Below, piece after piece: positions 49,301-61,400 of a DNA stretch of 64,000 nt. The position numbers and the translations under genes are program-made. How positions within the stretch are numbered: the first letter of the stretch is position 1; the number at the start of each line of letters is the position of its first letter. The notes under the pieces were generated by a model that made no database searches, was not told the DNA's origin, and saw only the letters and a program-made list of their open reading frames with translations. Origin of the DNA: Zopfochytrium polystomum (lineage: Eukaryota; Chytridiomycota; Chytridiomycetes; Chytridiales; Chytridiaceae); contig JAIVFJ010000051.1 of the NCBI GenBank assembly GCA_025765615.1, positions 186,001 through 250,000 on the forward strand, in the 5' to 3' direction.

Positions 49301-50844
49301 GATCAAAAGCGACAGATCGCAAACCAATCGCTCTGAAATGGATACCATAGTCGGCTTTTGGGTGCTCATGTTTCCATCGGACTCAGGGATCGGCTTGCTC
49401 GTGGTTTCTTGCCGAACTTTTGCAGTGGGGGCAGCCCCCACAGAGTCGCTCTCATCACCTAAGGGTCAGCACATTCACGTCAGCGAGTCGGGGTGACGCT
49501 AAACAAAGACGAAAATAATCTTACGGAGGGAGGTGACACATTTTGGCTGTAGGACTCCAGCTAGATTGTTCCAATTTGAATCGAGGGGTTGAGAAGTCTA
49601 CAATAAAATAAGTTTCCAGGGTTTTCTTGCATTCACTCAGCTTACTTCATCCATGTACACTGTGAAGGACTCGGTCTTAACTTTCTTAATGTCTGAGTGC
49701 CTTTGAATTAAGGTAGATCCAGTCCATTTCTCCGGTTCGATAAAGTTTTCTTTTGTCCGGCTTCTTTCAGTCCCGAAGTCATCCCACTTGTATCCATACT
49801 CCTTGGCTGCAAAGGTCAATTGTTCGCCTGGTTTATCACGGTATACGTCAACTGCTTGAGAACCACCAGGCTCGGACGAGCTGGTAAGCTTGGTGGAAGC
49901 CTTGGTCACAAATTTTGCGCCAAGAATTGTGCGCACTGCTCCCATTGGCTCCTTCATCGACTTGGCCGGCATTTGCTCTTCACTTGCTTTGTCCTCCGTC
50001 TCGATTGCCTCAGCAACAGCTCGCCGTCGTTGAAAGAGAAGATACTTTTTCTTCAGGGATTCCAATGGGCTTGCTTTCTGCTTAAGCCCAAGGCAAAAGA
50101 CTTCATCGGCTTCCTTGAACCTGCGAGTGGAGTTGAGCTCCAAAGGTGCGTTGTAAAGGAGTACCTTTGAAGTTTCTCCAATAAAGCTGCGTACTCCTCG
50201 TAAAAAGAGGAAGTTTTACTGCCAATGTTGTTTGCTCGTAGATAACTAAATACGTCAAGGGGAGCTGGGGCATGCTTGGCAACAGCTAGCCACATGTTAA
50301 CGTATCGCAGATCGTTCCTGTATCGTTCATCCTTGCAGAACGTCCGAGTTGCTCTTTCCAGGGCGCTTCTATACTGCTTCTGGTCACCAGACGGAAAGAA
50401 TGTTTCGTACACCTTCAGTAATCGTGCATGCGGTGCCAGAGGATCGTTGTCCAACTCGGTCGTCTCTGCAATTTGGCGCTGAAGGGCTTGGATCTCGCTC
50501 CGCACCCGTGACGGTGATAGTAACTCGACAGCATCGGGTGGCAAGTCGAGACTGCTTGGTTCACTCTTTTGGAGCTCTCTCTCGGGGGATTTCGCGCTGG
50601 AGCGTACTTCCGCGGCGTATAGTCGTGCCAACGTCTTGGCGGAGCGTCCTTTCTGGAGAGGAATAATGTTTTCTTTTGCATGTTCAAATGAAGACATATC
50701 CGTTGCACCGCGCCAGTCATCGTCGTTCTCGTCGCTTGGCTCGAAGTTGCGCATGCGCCGTTCATTGACGTTCTCAGAATTTTTCTTGTCGTTACGAATG
50801 GTGGAATTCCCTCCGCGAGTAACCGATGGCTTCGACGACTTCAT
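46368..50844 (-). CDS. MADBUB spindle-checkpoint protein with degenerate kinase domain
   Basis: Combines features of Mad3/BubR1 and Bub1, which in most lineages derive from a single MADBUB. The N-terminus has a KEN box (HAKENIIP) and then the Mad3/Bub1 TPR region (LLKVYETFFPSGDQKQYRSA, DLRYVNMWLAVAKHAPAPLD, FSYLRANNIG, EADEVFCLGLKQKASPLE). More KEN sequences follow (RTKENFIEP, VDKENEPF, TDKENEEV). The segment TKAALADVMDMFNEP resembles the CM1/CD1 motif of Bub1 that binds Mad1. The C-terminus (47.4-46.4 kb) aligns with the Bub1/BubR1 kinase: FYVLKTLRG keeps the VAIK-type Lys. But the catalytic loop reads HLAIGPDCVYL, with Ala for the HxD Asp and Cys for the metal-binding Asn, and the DFG position reads LGGFDRSIDL. 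It should therefore be a pseudokinase. I did not find a clear GLEBS (Bub3-binding) motif. Start 50844; several short introns. Confidence 0.85.
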
Positions 50845-52858
50845 ACTTCCGCCGGTATGTCACAACACTCAGATTGGCAGCTAGTTCGCCGACAGGAAAG
50901 CAGATGCGTTAGATAGTTCCCTTGAGATCGTAGCTAGATCGAGCGGACCGCGGTTCTCCATGCGCATACGAAGAAACGGGCCGGCCGGCGGGCGGCGCGA
51001 CTGCTTCGCCGTCCCACCAAGCTCGGTTGGAGCGGTTGTCGTCTTTCGCGATATTCGGGGGTTTAGGCCCCGCGTTTGATCTGCTCACAACAGGGGGAAC
51101 GGGTCGCTCGGCCAACACGATGGACGCAGAACTCTTTTTGGGGTGTCATAGCAATCACGTGCAATCGGAGACATTCTGTGCACTAAGCGACGGCGCGAGA
51201 TGCCAATCGCCCCCATATATCAAGTAGGGTCCATCGCGAGATGTCGGCATGCGAGTGCTCTTCGCTCTTGCTCACCTTCTACGTTTTCCGATGGCTATCG
51301 CTGTGGATGGGCAGGTTTAAGTCTGCGGCGCAAAGGAAGCCGACGCTGGAAGGACGATGGTGATGGTGGCGAAGCGGGCAAGGCAGGCAGGGCAGGCAGG
51401 TCGCTTTTCGGACTTTGAAAAACGTAGTCGTTCCACTCATTGCATGGACGCCCGCTGATTGGCTCGTTCGACGCTCCGACAAAGCCAGATCAACTGGCCC
51501 CAGTCCGACTGCCAAAAACAGTTCAACAATAACAGAATCCCCCAGAGCTCCTTCATACTTCCTAAGCCATCTTCAACACACTGCACCGGACCGCCGGCCT
51601 GTGCGAGAGTGGCGAAAAGCAAACCGCAGTACTGCCTTTGCAACGGTTGCTGCTACAGTGCTGCTGCTGTTCTTACTACTCCTAGCTTATGTGCACCGAG
51701 CAATACGTCAAAAACGCAGGCGGTTGCCGCGCTCGGTTGAAGTTGGTGGAAGGATTTCTAGACATTGCGCTTAAACTCTGCACCAAGATCAACGGTCATT
51801 GAGCCGTGCCCGATGGGGCATTGGACGAGCTCCTCCTTCCCACTGTTGGGCAATGCCCGCACTCCAAGCTCGACTGCGAGCGTGGACAGGGCTCGTGGCC
51901 GTTCTAAGTGCCCTCGACAAGAAGCGCCGGGGGCGGCCGTGAATACTGCGCCGACTAAACATCCGTCAAAGGGGGGTGGGGTGTGGTTCGCGCCGCCAAG
52001 GGGTGGGCGGCGGAGACGGTGGAGGCCGGTGCGGGTGCCAAATGTGCACGGCCGAGGCCGTTGTGAGGGTTGCGCAAGTGCCGGATCGGACTTACGGCGG
52101 AGGCGACGGCGTAGCGATCTCATGGTCAGCGGATGTTATGATGCAACCTACGTCACCACGAGCTCCTTCTCCGAGGCGTGGTAATCGTGGGTCTTTCAGA
52201 ATAGATGGATCGCGATGGATCGCATTTGCAACGCGCGATCGAGGGGGTAGCAGGTAGCTGGGACGCACCATCGTTGATATTTGACGATCGAAAAAAGGGA
52301 AAGAGAGACAAAGTGTGGCTGAAGGGGACCAGAAATTTTAATCTCGTTTTCGCGATCCGACACCACCCACCGGTTGATTTGCCTTCGCTGTAGCTTTCCG
52401 TTTCAACCCCAAGTAACCCGTCCCTCCTTGATCCCACAGCCCGATCACGCGCGCCTGACATCAATCTCCATCCGCTTTCATTTCCCTTCACCTGGATCTC
52501 ACCCTTGTCGGCCGTCCCCCACTCGTGTCATTCCCATAGACTTTACAGCTCTGTCGAACTCTTTCGCGGACTCGTCTCTCAGCGGGATCCGTTTCTGAAG
52601 ATCCCCTCTCTTGCGCACGAAGCCCCTTGAGGTACGATAATCCTACTTTGTCCCGTCGAATAAAAACACTATCTGGACGTCCTTCGAACAGCTCTCCTTT
52701 TCGTGAAGACAAATTTTGTTTCCTTTCTCGCCCTATCCCGGCGGCGATAATTGGCATCCATTCCTTCTCTTTTCGCATTTTATTGGAAAATTGAAGGAGA
52801 GAATCACCACCCGGCATTCAGAAGTCCTTCCAAATTTGCGCGAAGACGACTTCATTCA
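50845..52858. other. 2 kb divergent intergenic region without a supported gene
   Basis: Lies between the start codons of MADBUB (-) and DNAAF11 (+), so it holds both promoters. Frames of 80-140 codons exist on both strands but lack an ATG, a domain or a clear composition. One (51415-51774, +) has a hydrophobic run LLLFLLLLAYV but starts at TTG with no internal ATG. A small undetected gene cannot be excluded. Confidence 0.4.
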
Positions 52859-54420
52859 ATGGGAAGAAGTAAGCTTGGCGATGAGGACAAGCGATCTTCT
52901 ACTAGGAGTCTAAATGTGATCGTTGCTCTTCTTTATCAAAGTTGACGAGGCGCTTCTGCGAAAGCGAGCCGAGCACAACGACGGGGAGCTTTCTTCGCTT
53001 CGTGAAGTCACGCTCCACCAGTTTGACATTGAGAAAATCGAAAATCTGGACGTTTACTGCCGGCACCTTGAGATCTTGTATCTCCAGAACAATCTTATAA
53101 ACAAGATAGGTCCGAACCGTCCATTTAACATTCCGGAACTTCGTACTTATCAAAACAAGAAAACCTTCACAAGCTGAAAGAACTACAATACCTGAACTTG
53201 GCTCTGAACAACATCAAGAAGATTGAGAATTTGCAAGGGTGCGAATCGTTACGGAAGCTGGACCTCACCGTCAACTTTGTGGAGGACCTTTTGGACCTCG
53301 AGTCCTTAAAGGTTAACTTCAATCTTCAGGAGCTGTCAGTAACAGTATTGTTTTTGATGCAAGGTCTAATTGTTCCAAAGATTTTTGGTGGGAAATCCTC
53401 TAACACAGGTTGATGGTTATCGAGCATTCGCTGTTGCAACACTGCCTCAGCTTAAGGTACGTTCTTTTGCTCATTGACCCAATCGAATTCACCACGAACA
53501 AAAATGGTCCTCAGTTTCTTGACGGAAAAGAGATTGATAAGTCGGAGAGAATTTTGGCGCTTCAAGTGGCTGGACAAATGCGAGACAGGCTTCTACTGGA
53601 ACAACAACGATGCATCAAACAAGGAGATTCAGCCGTTTCAGCAGAGACACCACAGCTCCGAAGGTGGACCGAAAGCACCTTCAATCGATTGTTTTGACTC
53701 AAATATCTAAACAGCGGTAACATCGAAGGGATCAAGGAGGATTTTTTGAATAAGCCGGTTCCCCACACACCCGAGGCGCGTCTTGAGGCTGCCGCAGACA
53801 TTCGAATATTGAACTCTGAAAGCGACCGCAAGACCAGCAGATCCCCGAAAACATCCACTGAATCAACTGCCCCTGCGTTTGCGGCGGACGGACGAGTGTT
53901 GCAGCGAAACCAGGGTAAATGGAGTTACCGACTGGACGACGATGAGGATGCTATAACTTTGCAAGTTGAAATCAGCCGATTCCTCGACACCAGTTTAATC
54001 GACGTTAATGTGCATCCCACCTGGGTTCGAGTAACTATAAAGGGGCAAATATTGCAGCTGTGCCTGGACTCGGAAGTAGCGGTCGACAAAGTAAACTGCG
54101 AACGTTGCCAAAGCACGGGTCTCCTTGCGGTCACGATGCTGAAGTCTGGTAAAAGTGTTGAAATATCCGACTATGTTGCAGCGCGAAAACGCAGGGCGTC
54201 CGAGTTGAGCAAGACGGGTTTGAAAACGGAAACGACACTCAGTGAACGGGGCACGAGGACTCGGCGGAATCAGAGGCTCCTGGGCGTGAACGAGAAACTT
54301 GCGGCGTCAGATGTTACAGTCAAGGGCAGCAGCGGGATGATTACGACAAAAGCTTTCTTGCAATCTCAGAGTGCTGAAGTTGACGCTGCCATGGACAGTG
54401 ACGTCCCACCTTTGTGCTGA
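52859..54420 (+). CDS. DNAAF11: dynein axonemal assembly factor 11 (LRR + CS-like domain)
   Basis: DNAAF11 (LRRC6, TilB) is a cytoplasmic factor that pre-assembles axonemal dynein arms. Exon 1 is only 10 nt (ATGGGAAGAA, 52859-52868). An intron at 52869-52941 then gives [17 protein letters not shown], matching the family N-terminus. Leucine-rich repeats follow: [42 protein letters not shown], then FLVGNP...VATLPQLK and the cap [12 protein letters not shown]. After a linker ([15 protein letters not shown]) a CS/p23-like domain contains [19 protein letters not shown] and TIKGQ. The C-terminus DVPPLC recalls the conserved family end. Introns were placed so that each LRR is continuous; all have GT-AG ends. 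No frame breaks. Confidence 0.92.
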
Positions 54421-55041
54421 ACACACCATGATGCAGTATCTTGGCGAGTCGGAATTGTCGATGTTTCGCAACGCATATCCGACATGACAGAGAAGAGTTT
54501 ATGATTGGAAATAAAAAATTTCGGAAAAGTGCAGATGACATAAATCAAAGCTATTCCATTTTCAATCGAAGTGGAGAGCCTGCGGAGCCAACGGCTGACC
54601 CCGTTATCCTTAAATTGGGGACAGGTTAGCCGTTCGGGGAGGGCACTTCTCTGACCGGCACCTTTCCTCTTCCTCTCAGCTGCCAACTCTGAGCGGATCC
54701 GGCTGCCAACTCTGAACTCGTCACATTCGAGTAGTCCATCCAGCAATGCATCACACAAAGGCAAAGGTCTATTTTGATATGGCAACAGTGGCAACGGCAG
54801 TGGAGTTTTGATGTAAGAGAGCGGGAAGCGAAAATTTCGATGGAAAGGTTTGGTTCGGACTGCAGCGGGTGTTACTTGCGAAAACAGGTCTAGAAGCGCA
54901 GGGGGGGGGGGGGAAGAAATCACAGCAACAACAGTATGAAACGTAAAGCGAGGACTTCGCACAAAGGCAAGAGCAGAAGCAAACCACGAAGCAATCCATA
55001 GAAAAGATCATCAAGGTTCTAAAATCAGCGATGCGTATTCC
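54421..55041. other. convergent spacer with a G13 tract
   Basis: 620 bp between DNAAF11 (+) and the nuclease-lectin gene (-). It contains a run of 13 G at 54901-54913. No supported gene. Confidence 0.5.
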
Positions 55042-57593
55042 TCACGCGGCGGTCACCTTCCATCCGCTGGCCGTATCCGAGTAGCACGTCCATAGGACAA
55101 CCACCGCGCCGTTCGTCGAGCCAAAGTTGTAGTCGTTCAGGCAAAACGACTGGTTCGCCTTTGGCCTAATTTGCGTCGCGCCGGTCGCCGGGTCCGCCCT
55201 GAACACCCACTGCTGGTTCTCCCCGCCGTTGCACGGGTACATCTGCACCTTTGCGCCGTCCGCGTACACCAGCCGGTCCACATCCAAACACATTTGGTTG
55301 TAGTCGCTGATAATCTGCCCGTTGCGGTACGTGAACCGCTGGTTGCTCGCCCCCGAGCAACCCCACAGCACAGTACGCGGCCCCCGCCGGCCCGCCCAGT
55401 TGAAAGTCCAAGCACAGTGACTGACGACGACGCGCCCGCCACGGCCGACACCAGCGCGAACCGCCCGTGCAGCTCCGCCTCGTTCTGCGGGACCCACTGC
55501 GTCGGCGCGTCGCCGTAGCACGTCCACAGCGCCACCGTCGCGCCGTTCGCGAGCTTCGAGTCCAGGTCGTTGACGCAGTAGTTTGTTCCCGCCAGCCGGA
55601 CCCGCACCGTCGCGCCGCCGCCGGAACCGCCGTCCTCGGACGACCCACTGCTGCGCGCTGGCCCCGTTGCACGGCCACAGCGACACCTTGGCGCCGTCGG
55701 CGCGCACGTTGTTGCTGAGGTCCAGACACCACCCTGTCGCGCGGTTGACCAGCTGTCCTGCGCGGTACGTGAACTGCTGCACGCCGACGCCGCTGCAGTC
55801 CCAGATTTCCATCGCGGTCCCCGCGGCAGCGTTGAGCGGGAAGTCGAGGCACTTTGTCGGGTCCGACGGGGAGGCCAGCCGGAACCAGCCGTCGGGGTTG
55901 AGCGCGGGGGATTGCGTCTGAGGGAGGTAGACGAAGCCGAGCTGGTCGACCTCGTCGCCGCTCTGCCCAAAAAAACCGACGACTTGGTGCCCGGCGGGCG
56001 CGCTGTACGTCACGCAGTCGCTGGTGGTGGACCCGGCTTGGAGCCGTGCGGCCCACGCTGGTGGTCGCCTTGATGTAAAAGATGCGCGTATGGCCGTTGT
56101 GCTCGCCCTGGCACAGCACTGAGCTCACCCAGTATTCCGTCGCGCCGAGCGCAAGGGTCACTTCGTCCCCGCCGCTTCCGCCGTGGACTAGCGAGTGGCC
56201 GTTGGACAGGACAAGGCCGACCGAGTCCACGCGGTCGCCGCCGCGGAAAACGAGCTTGGCGGCCTTTGCGGGAACCGGGATCTGTGGCACGTCCTGGAAC
56301 CAGTCCCCGTGGGGTCCGCCCCACAGCGAGGACTGGCGGAAACCGTTCGTGAGCGACCACGTCATGTTGACCAAGATCGGGTCGTGGTCGGACATGATGT
56401 TGCCGTCGTCCTGCAGGAACTTGTACCCAACGTACTCAAAGTGGGTCGTGGAAAGCTGGAGCATGCCGTTGGACCGGTAAAACAGTTTGTCGACCACCTC
56501 GCAATCCTGGTTGTAGCTGGGGTTGCCGGAGCAGACGATTGCGTCCGTACCAGGTGTGGGCTCTCCGCCGTGGATGAGGTTGACCCACGCGTCGGACATG
56601 CCCGCTTGATAGCGGAACTGCTGAATGTTGTCCTTGGCGCGGGTGTAGCGGCTGTTGGTGTCGCCAAACACAATGACGGGATCGCCGACGCACCAAGTGT
56701 TGATGTGGTCAATCACTTGCTGGATGTTTGACGTTCGGGCATCTTCGTCGGCGTCAGCGTCCCTTTTTTATTGTTGTTGTTGTTGGTTGACCAGAGGAAG
56801 AAACACCATCAGAACGTATCTTGCATGGGAGGGGAAACAGGACTTACCCCGCATCGGCGTGAAGATTGTAAAAATTGATGTAGACGCCGTCGTCGACCAT
56901 GACGCGCATAAAGGTGAATCCCTTTGGAGTCAGGCAGTCGTTGCTGTCGTTGACCACACCGTTGCACTTGTCCCACTTGGTCCGAGCGTCGTCCACGAAC
57001 GGAAAGTTGGAGAGCGTGTTCAGCCCGTCGCCAAAAGGGACGCCTCCCGACGTCGCAGTAGCGGTAGGGGTGCGTGTTGAGCGAGTACAGCTGCGCGTGG
57101 TAGTTGAAGTCTGTTTTTTGATTTTTTTTTTTTTTTTAAAAAAATGAAGAGGGTTTGAATTCTCTCACCGTCAAAATTTTAATCGACCACGGCACCCCCT
57201 CCGACGCAAAAGCAAATATGAAACACCCCCCGCCAGCGCCGGACCTTCCTGGACGTGCACGACGTCGTAATTGTACGCGGAAAGGCGCCGCCCGATTTCG
57301 GCCGAGATGGTGGCCTTGTCGCCCGGCACGCCGTTGCTCTGCAGGAACGCGGGCAGACCGGCGACGTTGAAGGCGACGCAGGTGAAGCGGCCCGACGACG
57401 CCGACGCCGCAGTAACGAAGGCAGTGGGTGGCGAGGCCGCTGCGGCCGCAGTCGCCGCCACGAAGGCGCCGGCGGCGAGCTTCGAGGCCGACTTTCCGGT
57501 CGTGCAGGACCTCGTCGTCTCCCTCGCCTTCCTCCTCCTAGTCGCTGCCGCCGGCGCCGTACGTTGCGTAGCACAGGCCTGGGGTTTTGGCAT
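55042..57593 (-). CDS. nuclease-fold (EEP) protein with jacalin-like and two ricin-B lectin domains
   Basis: The N-terminal part after an Ala-rich possible signal segment belongs to the endonuclease/exonuclease/phosphatase (DNase I-like) superfamily. It shows CVAFNVAGLP, the metal-binding VVHVQE, the core motif VFGDTNSRY and the catalytic SDHDP. A jacalin-like beta-prism follows (KLVFRGGDRVDSVG, LVHGGSGGDEVTL, QSGDEVDQLGFVY). Then come two tandem ricin-B beta-trefoils with Q-x-W/F motifs (QQFTY, QQWVV, TQWV, NQRFTY, NQQWVF). Three sugar-binding modules on a hydrolase suggest a secreted enzyme acting on glycosylated surfaces; substrate unknown (nucleic acid, phospholipid or phosphoester). A ricin-B fold alone does not imply toxicity. 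The lectin half is split over four successive frames, each break one extra base (near 56040, 55640, 55430 and 55380). Introns lie near 57.2-57.1 and 56.8 kb. Confidence 0.75.
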
Positions 57594-58171
57594 AATGCAA
57601 GTGCGAGTGTGTGTGTGTGTGTGAGTGTTGGCCTCACCTTTTTTTATTTATTGCGGTGGCGACAGTGTCAGTTGCGGACACGGCGGAAAGGGCCAGAGAC
57701 AGAGAGAGAGAGAGCGACGACATGGTTAACGAGCGACGCGCAGAAGGGCAGACGGATAGACAGACAAGCAGACAGAGAGACACGCGGGCAAGTCACAAGA
57801 TCTGTCATGCGGCTGCTTGCAGATTTATCGATGTTGGAGAATGCTTACCAATTTAGTCTTATTTGCATAGAATTTATGCAGTGTATTCTTGTGCTGTCAT
57901 ATTGATTGGTTCAGCTTTCAATTCTGGTTGTTTGTCTGTCAGGCTGGCCACTTTTTGGACAAGCCCAGGACAACAGACAGGGCTTCTCATTCCCTTTTAA
58001 ATATTTTGATCAAATGAAAATGGAAGAATAATTTTCTGCCAAGAATCTGTTTTGCATTTGTCCATACGTCATCCGACACAGCGCATACACTTCCCAATGA
58101 TGCTACTACCCCAAAAAAAAGAAAATAATTCCTTGGCTCAACGCAACTTCTGCCGAAAGCGGCAAAATACA

Positions 58172-58214
<43 letters not shown>

Positions 58215-58488
58215 CCACCTTCGCTCGCCAACAGTTTTTGACGCGTTAATCAGGCACCTCCACACATCCCACTGACGACATCGATTGAAAAACGCTCAAC
58301 GAAAAGAGCTCGCTCGTTAATGGTCTCGTTTAACAAACGTAAAGCAAGGAAGGTTCAGAGTCTTTTAAGAATATGCCTTTTGTTTTAAAGTTTGTTTTTT
58401 TCTTCGCGAGAAAAAAGCGCCAGGAAAGGGGTGAAAAAGCTTTGGGGGGAAAGGCGAAAAGTCAACAAAAAAATGCTTGGAAAGGAGC
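57594..58488. other. intergenic with three microsatellites
   Basis: 900 bp upstream of the nuclease-lectin gene and downstream of the chitin synthase gene. It holds a (GT)n tract near 57607-57623, a (GA)n tract near 57700-57715 and (CT)18 at 58175-58210. No supported gene. Confidence 0.5.
58175..58210. repeat. (CT)18 microsatellite
   Basis: Uninterrupted CT dinucleotides over about 36 bp. Confidence 0.9.
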
Positions 58489-61400
58489 TCAAAACTTCTT
58501 TGCCGGGAACGGGTTGGGTCTTGGTCCTCTGGATTTGCTCCTTGCAGCGTTCAGCTCGGCTGGCCCGGCCAGGCCACCCTCGAAAGCCGAGGGCGTCAGC
58601 GATGTGTCGGCCAAAGGTCGGTCGCTTGGAATGGACTGGCTGAGATTTCCCATCAAGTCTCGTCCCATGCGCCAAGAGCCCGCCAGAGGGTTTGAACGCA
58701 CGTCAGCAGGTGTGTGAGGAGGTGCAGGAAGGACTGGCGATGTCCTCGGGCCGTTTGCAAGAGGTCTGTCGGCCGCTAGTTTCAAACTTGATTGAGTTGG
58801 GCGAGTGGTCGAAGCGGGATTCTGCGCTTCCTTGACCGACTTGTTGTTTGGCGCGGGAGCAGACTTGACAGGAGCGGCAGTATGAGGATTCAGAGCCGTC
58901 GAACGGCGTGGGGGGACTGGCTGTCGAGCACGACCTCGTGGTGGTGCGGCCGGCACGCGGATTCCCACCTTGACAATGCTGTCGTCATCGTTCTGCTCGG
59001 CGGCAGTGCTAAAAGTCGCTTCGGCAGTGACAGGGACAAATGAGGCGTCGACTGGCCCAAAATCATCCAGCTCCACCGAGTACGCGTGGGTCGGCGGAGG
59101 TGCAGTTGTGGCCAACTTTGAAACAGATGGCTTGGATAGACCAGCACCGGTTTGCTTCGGTGACCAAGAAATCGGCGTTGAGGTGCAGCGTGGTCCCTCG
59201 CTCTCGTCGTCCCATCCAGAGGAAGACACGCTCTGTCCAATCTGGTTACGAGTCACGTCCGATTGAACCTCAATTGCCTGGGTAGGCTCGACTGAAATGG
59301 TGGATGCATTGGGAGGACTCGACGAAACTTGGTCCATGGCGTGGAATATCTGGCTCTTGCTGTGATCAACCATTGCCATAGTGCTCGGTGGGGGACGGTG
59401 TACGTCCAAAAATATTGAATGATTGTCAACCGCACTTTGAACGGCCAACGACGAAGAGGCATTTGGTGAACCGCTTGGCCGTTCAGAGGCATTTGGCGAA
59501 CCGCTTTGACGGTCAGAGGCATTCGGTGAACCACTTTGCGTGAAGATAGACTTGTCTTGAATGGACGAGTCGCTTGAGTGTACCGGCACAAACACAGAGG
59601 CGCTCATAAAGCTTTGGTCGATCCGTTTGCTCGCATTCCTTGCCTACTTTTGCTTCTGACGGTGGAGGCTGATTCCAAGGAAGAGACTGTTGAGAGGGTG
59701 ATGGAAGGCGAGAGACAGTGGAGAACTCTGGCACAAGGGAGCAATTCACGTTCGCAGTACTTCGCATTCCAACACCTCCAAGCAGCGATTCATCCGCGTT
59801 GGCATCCATGTCCACAAAAAAGCTGTTTGCCTCCATCGTAGATTCAAATTTCGGCACATTGGAGTTCGTTGAAACACCACTGGCATCAGCTTGAGGACGC
59901 AAATCCATGGCTGGAGCTTCGCCGCGATTCCAGCTTGATTGTTCGACTTGATAGACAGAGGTTGTTGGCTGCTGCCACACCCGTCCAAGTCTTCCATAAT
60001 CATACATCCCAGATTCAATCGACGGATCCGAAATAGACACGGATGGCGTCACGATGCAACTGTCTAGATGGGCCCGCACCGTCATCCCGAGCCTCGGTCA
60101 AAACATGTTGAGGAGCCGTGTTCCCAATGTGTGGTTGGTGTTGGTCCAAAGTGAAATTGTTCGCTGAGGAATGTCCAACCAAGGACGCGGTTGCTCGTTG
60201 TTCAAGAGTCTCAGACGGTCAAGCTCCCACTGCGCGTAGCTGAGATATTTGTGAGACTTGGTGGAAAGCTCTGCCGGCTTAAAAAAAAAAAATTCACCTC
60301 TTCCGAGTCACAGCTCCGGCTTCATAATCACCATCGTTTCCTCCATGGGCTGCACCAGCACCCTCGCCAGCCACAACACGGGTTGCACCCCAACTGACAT
60401 CATCCAAATGCCAAAACGCGTACAACGGCAACACAAAATTCCATACAGGTAGAGCGCCCTAAGTAGACAAGCATCCACACGATAAACTCAAGCTCCCGTG
60501 AAGTCAACAAAATCAGCACACCAGGAAGACCGAGCACAGCTACCAGTGTGAGCAAAGGAACCGCAGAAGCCGCGGGGTTGATCATCACGGCAATCAGGAG
60601 GACAAACATAAAAGTGATAGCTGCGGGTAAAACAACTGTTCCAATCAATTCCAACTGGTCCAAACGTTAGATAATACCAATGTGTGCTGACAGCATCACT
60701 TACCACAACAACAAACTGCATACTGAAGCAGAAAATACCGCACAAATTTTTCATAAAGACGAGTTCCAATAGATTGTGAATAGTTGAATTAATCCAGCGC
60801 CGACGCTGCGAGAGTAAAGTCTTGAAGTCGCTTGGAACAGTGGTGTAGCAAAGAGCCTTCGGTACAAACGACAGCTTCCGCTTAGGAAATTGAGATAACA
60901 TTAGAGTTGTGAGGAACCGGTCTTCCCCAAGGCAAAAGAGATTTTTCTTGTGAAGAGTGTCGACCTGAGATATGGAGTACTCCCGAATAATATCCTCACT
61001 TCCAAGCAGTGGCACAAGCCATTTACGATTATTGTGATCGACAACTCGGCCTTTGATACGATACATGCAAAAGCAGCCAGGCAAGCAGGTGACACCACCA
61101 AAAAATGACTCAAAAGCTTTCCCCAAATGGTGAGAGATGAAATATTCAAAGACTTGGATTTTTGTGACCCACGACTCGGTCTTTGTTCTCAACTCGCGTC
61201 TCACCACAAAGGCCCATAAGCTTTTCATCGTTCAAAAGAGCAAGGATCATGTACTGCAAGGAGTCCTTTGCGACAATGGTGTCAGCATCAACCATCAGAA
61301 CAACCTCATAGGCATCGGCGTTGACTCCAGAGATAATTCGAACTTGGCGCGCAATCTCAAAGTCCAATGGAGTCATAGGCTGGCCTTCCTGCATGGACAC

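Noticed and set aside
51415..51774. Small single-pass membrane protein (LLLFLLLLAYV)
   Set aside because: The frame opens at TTG, has no internal ATG and shows no family resemblance; overlapping frames on the other strand are equally open.
54366..54962. 198-codon minus-strand frame downstream of DNAAF11
   Set aside because: It overlaps the conserved DNAAF11 C-terminus, and its remaining part (LPLPLLPYQNRPLPLC) looks like chance low complexity.
55171..55921. Plus-strand frames opposite the lectin domains
   Set aside because: High GC leaves the antisense strand open; the ricin-B repeats on the minus strand explain the sequence.
59578..60085. Independent gene starting [12 protein letters not shown]
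   Set aside because: Not excluded, but there is no promoter-like gap after the chitin synthase and composition is continuous with its tail, so it was kept as part of that gene with a stated doubt.
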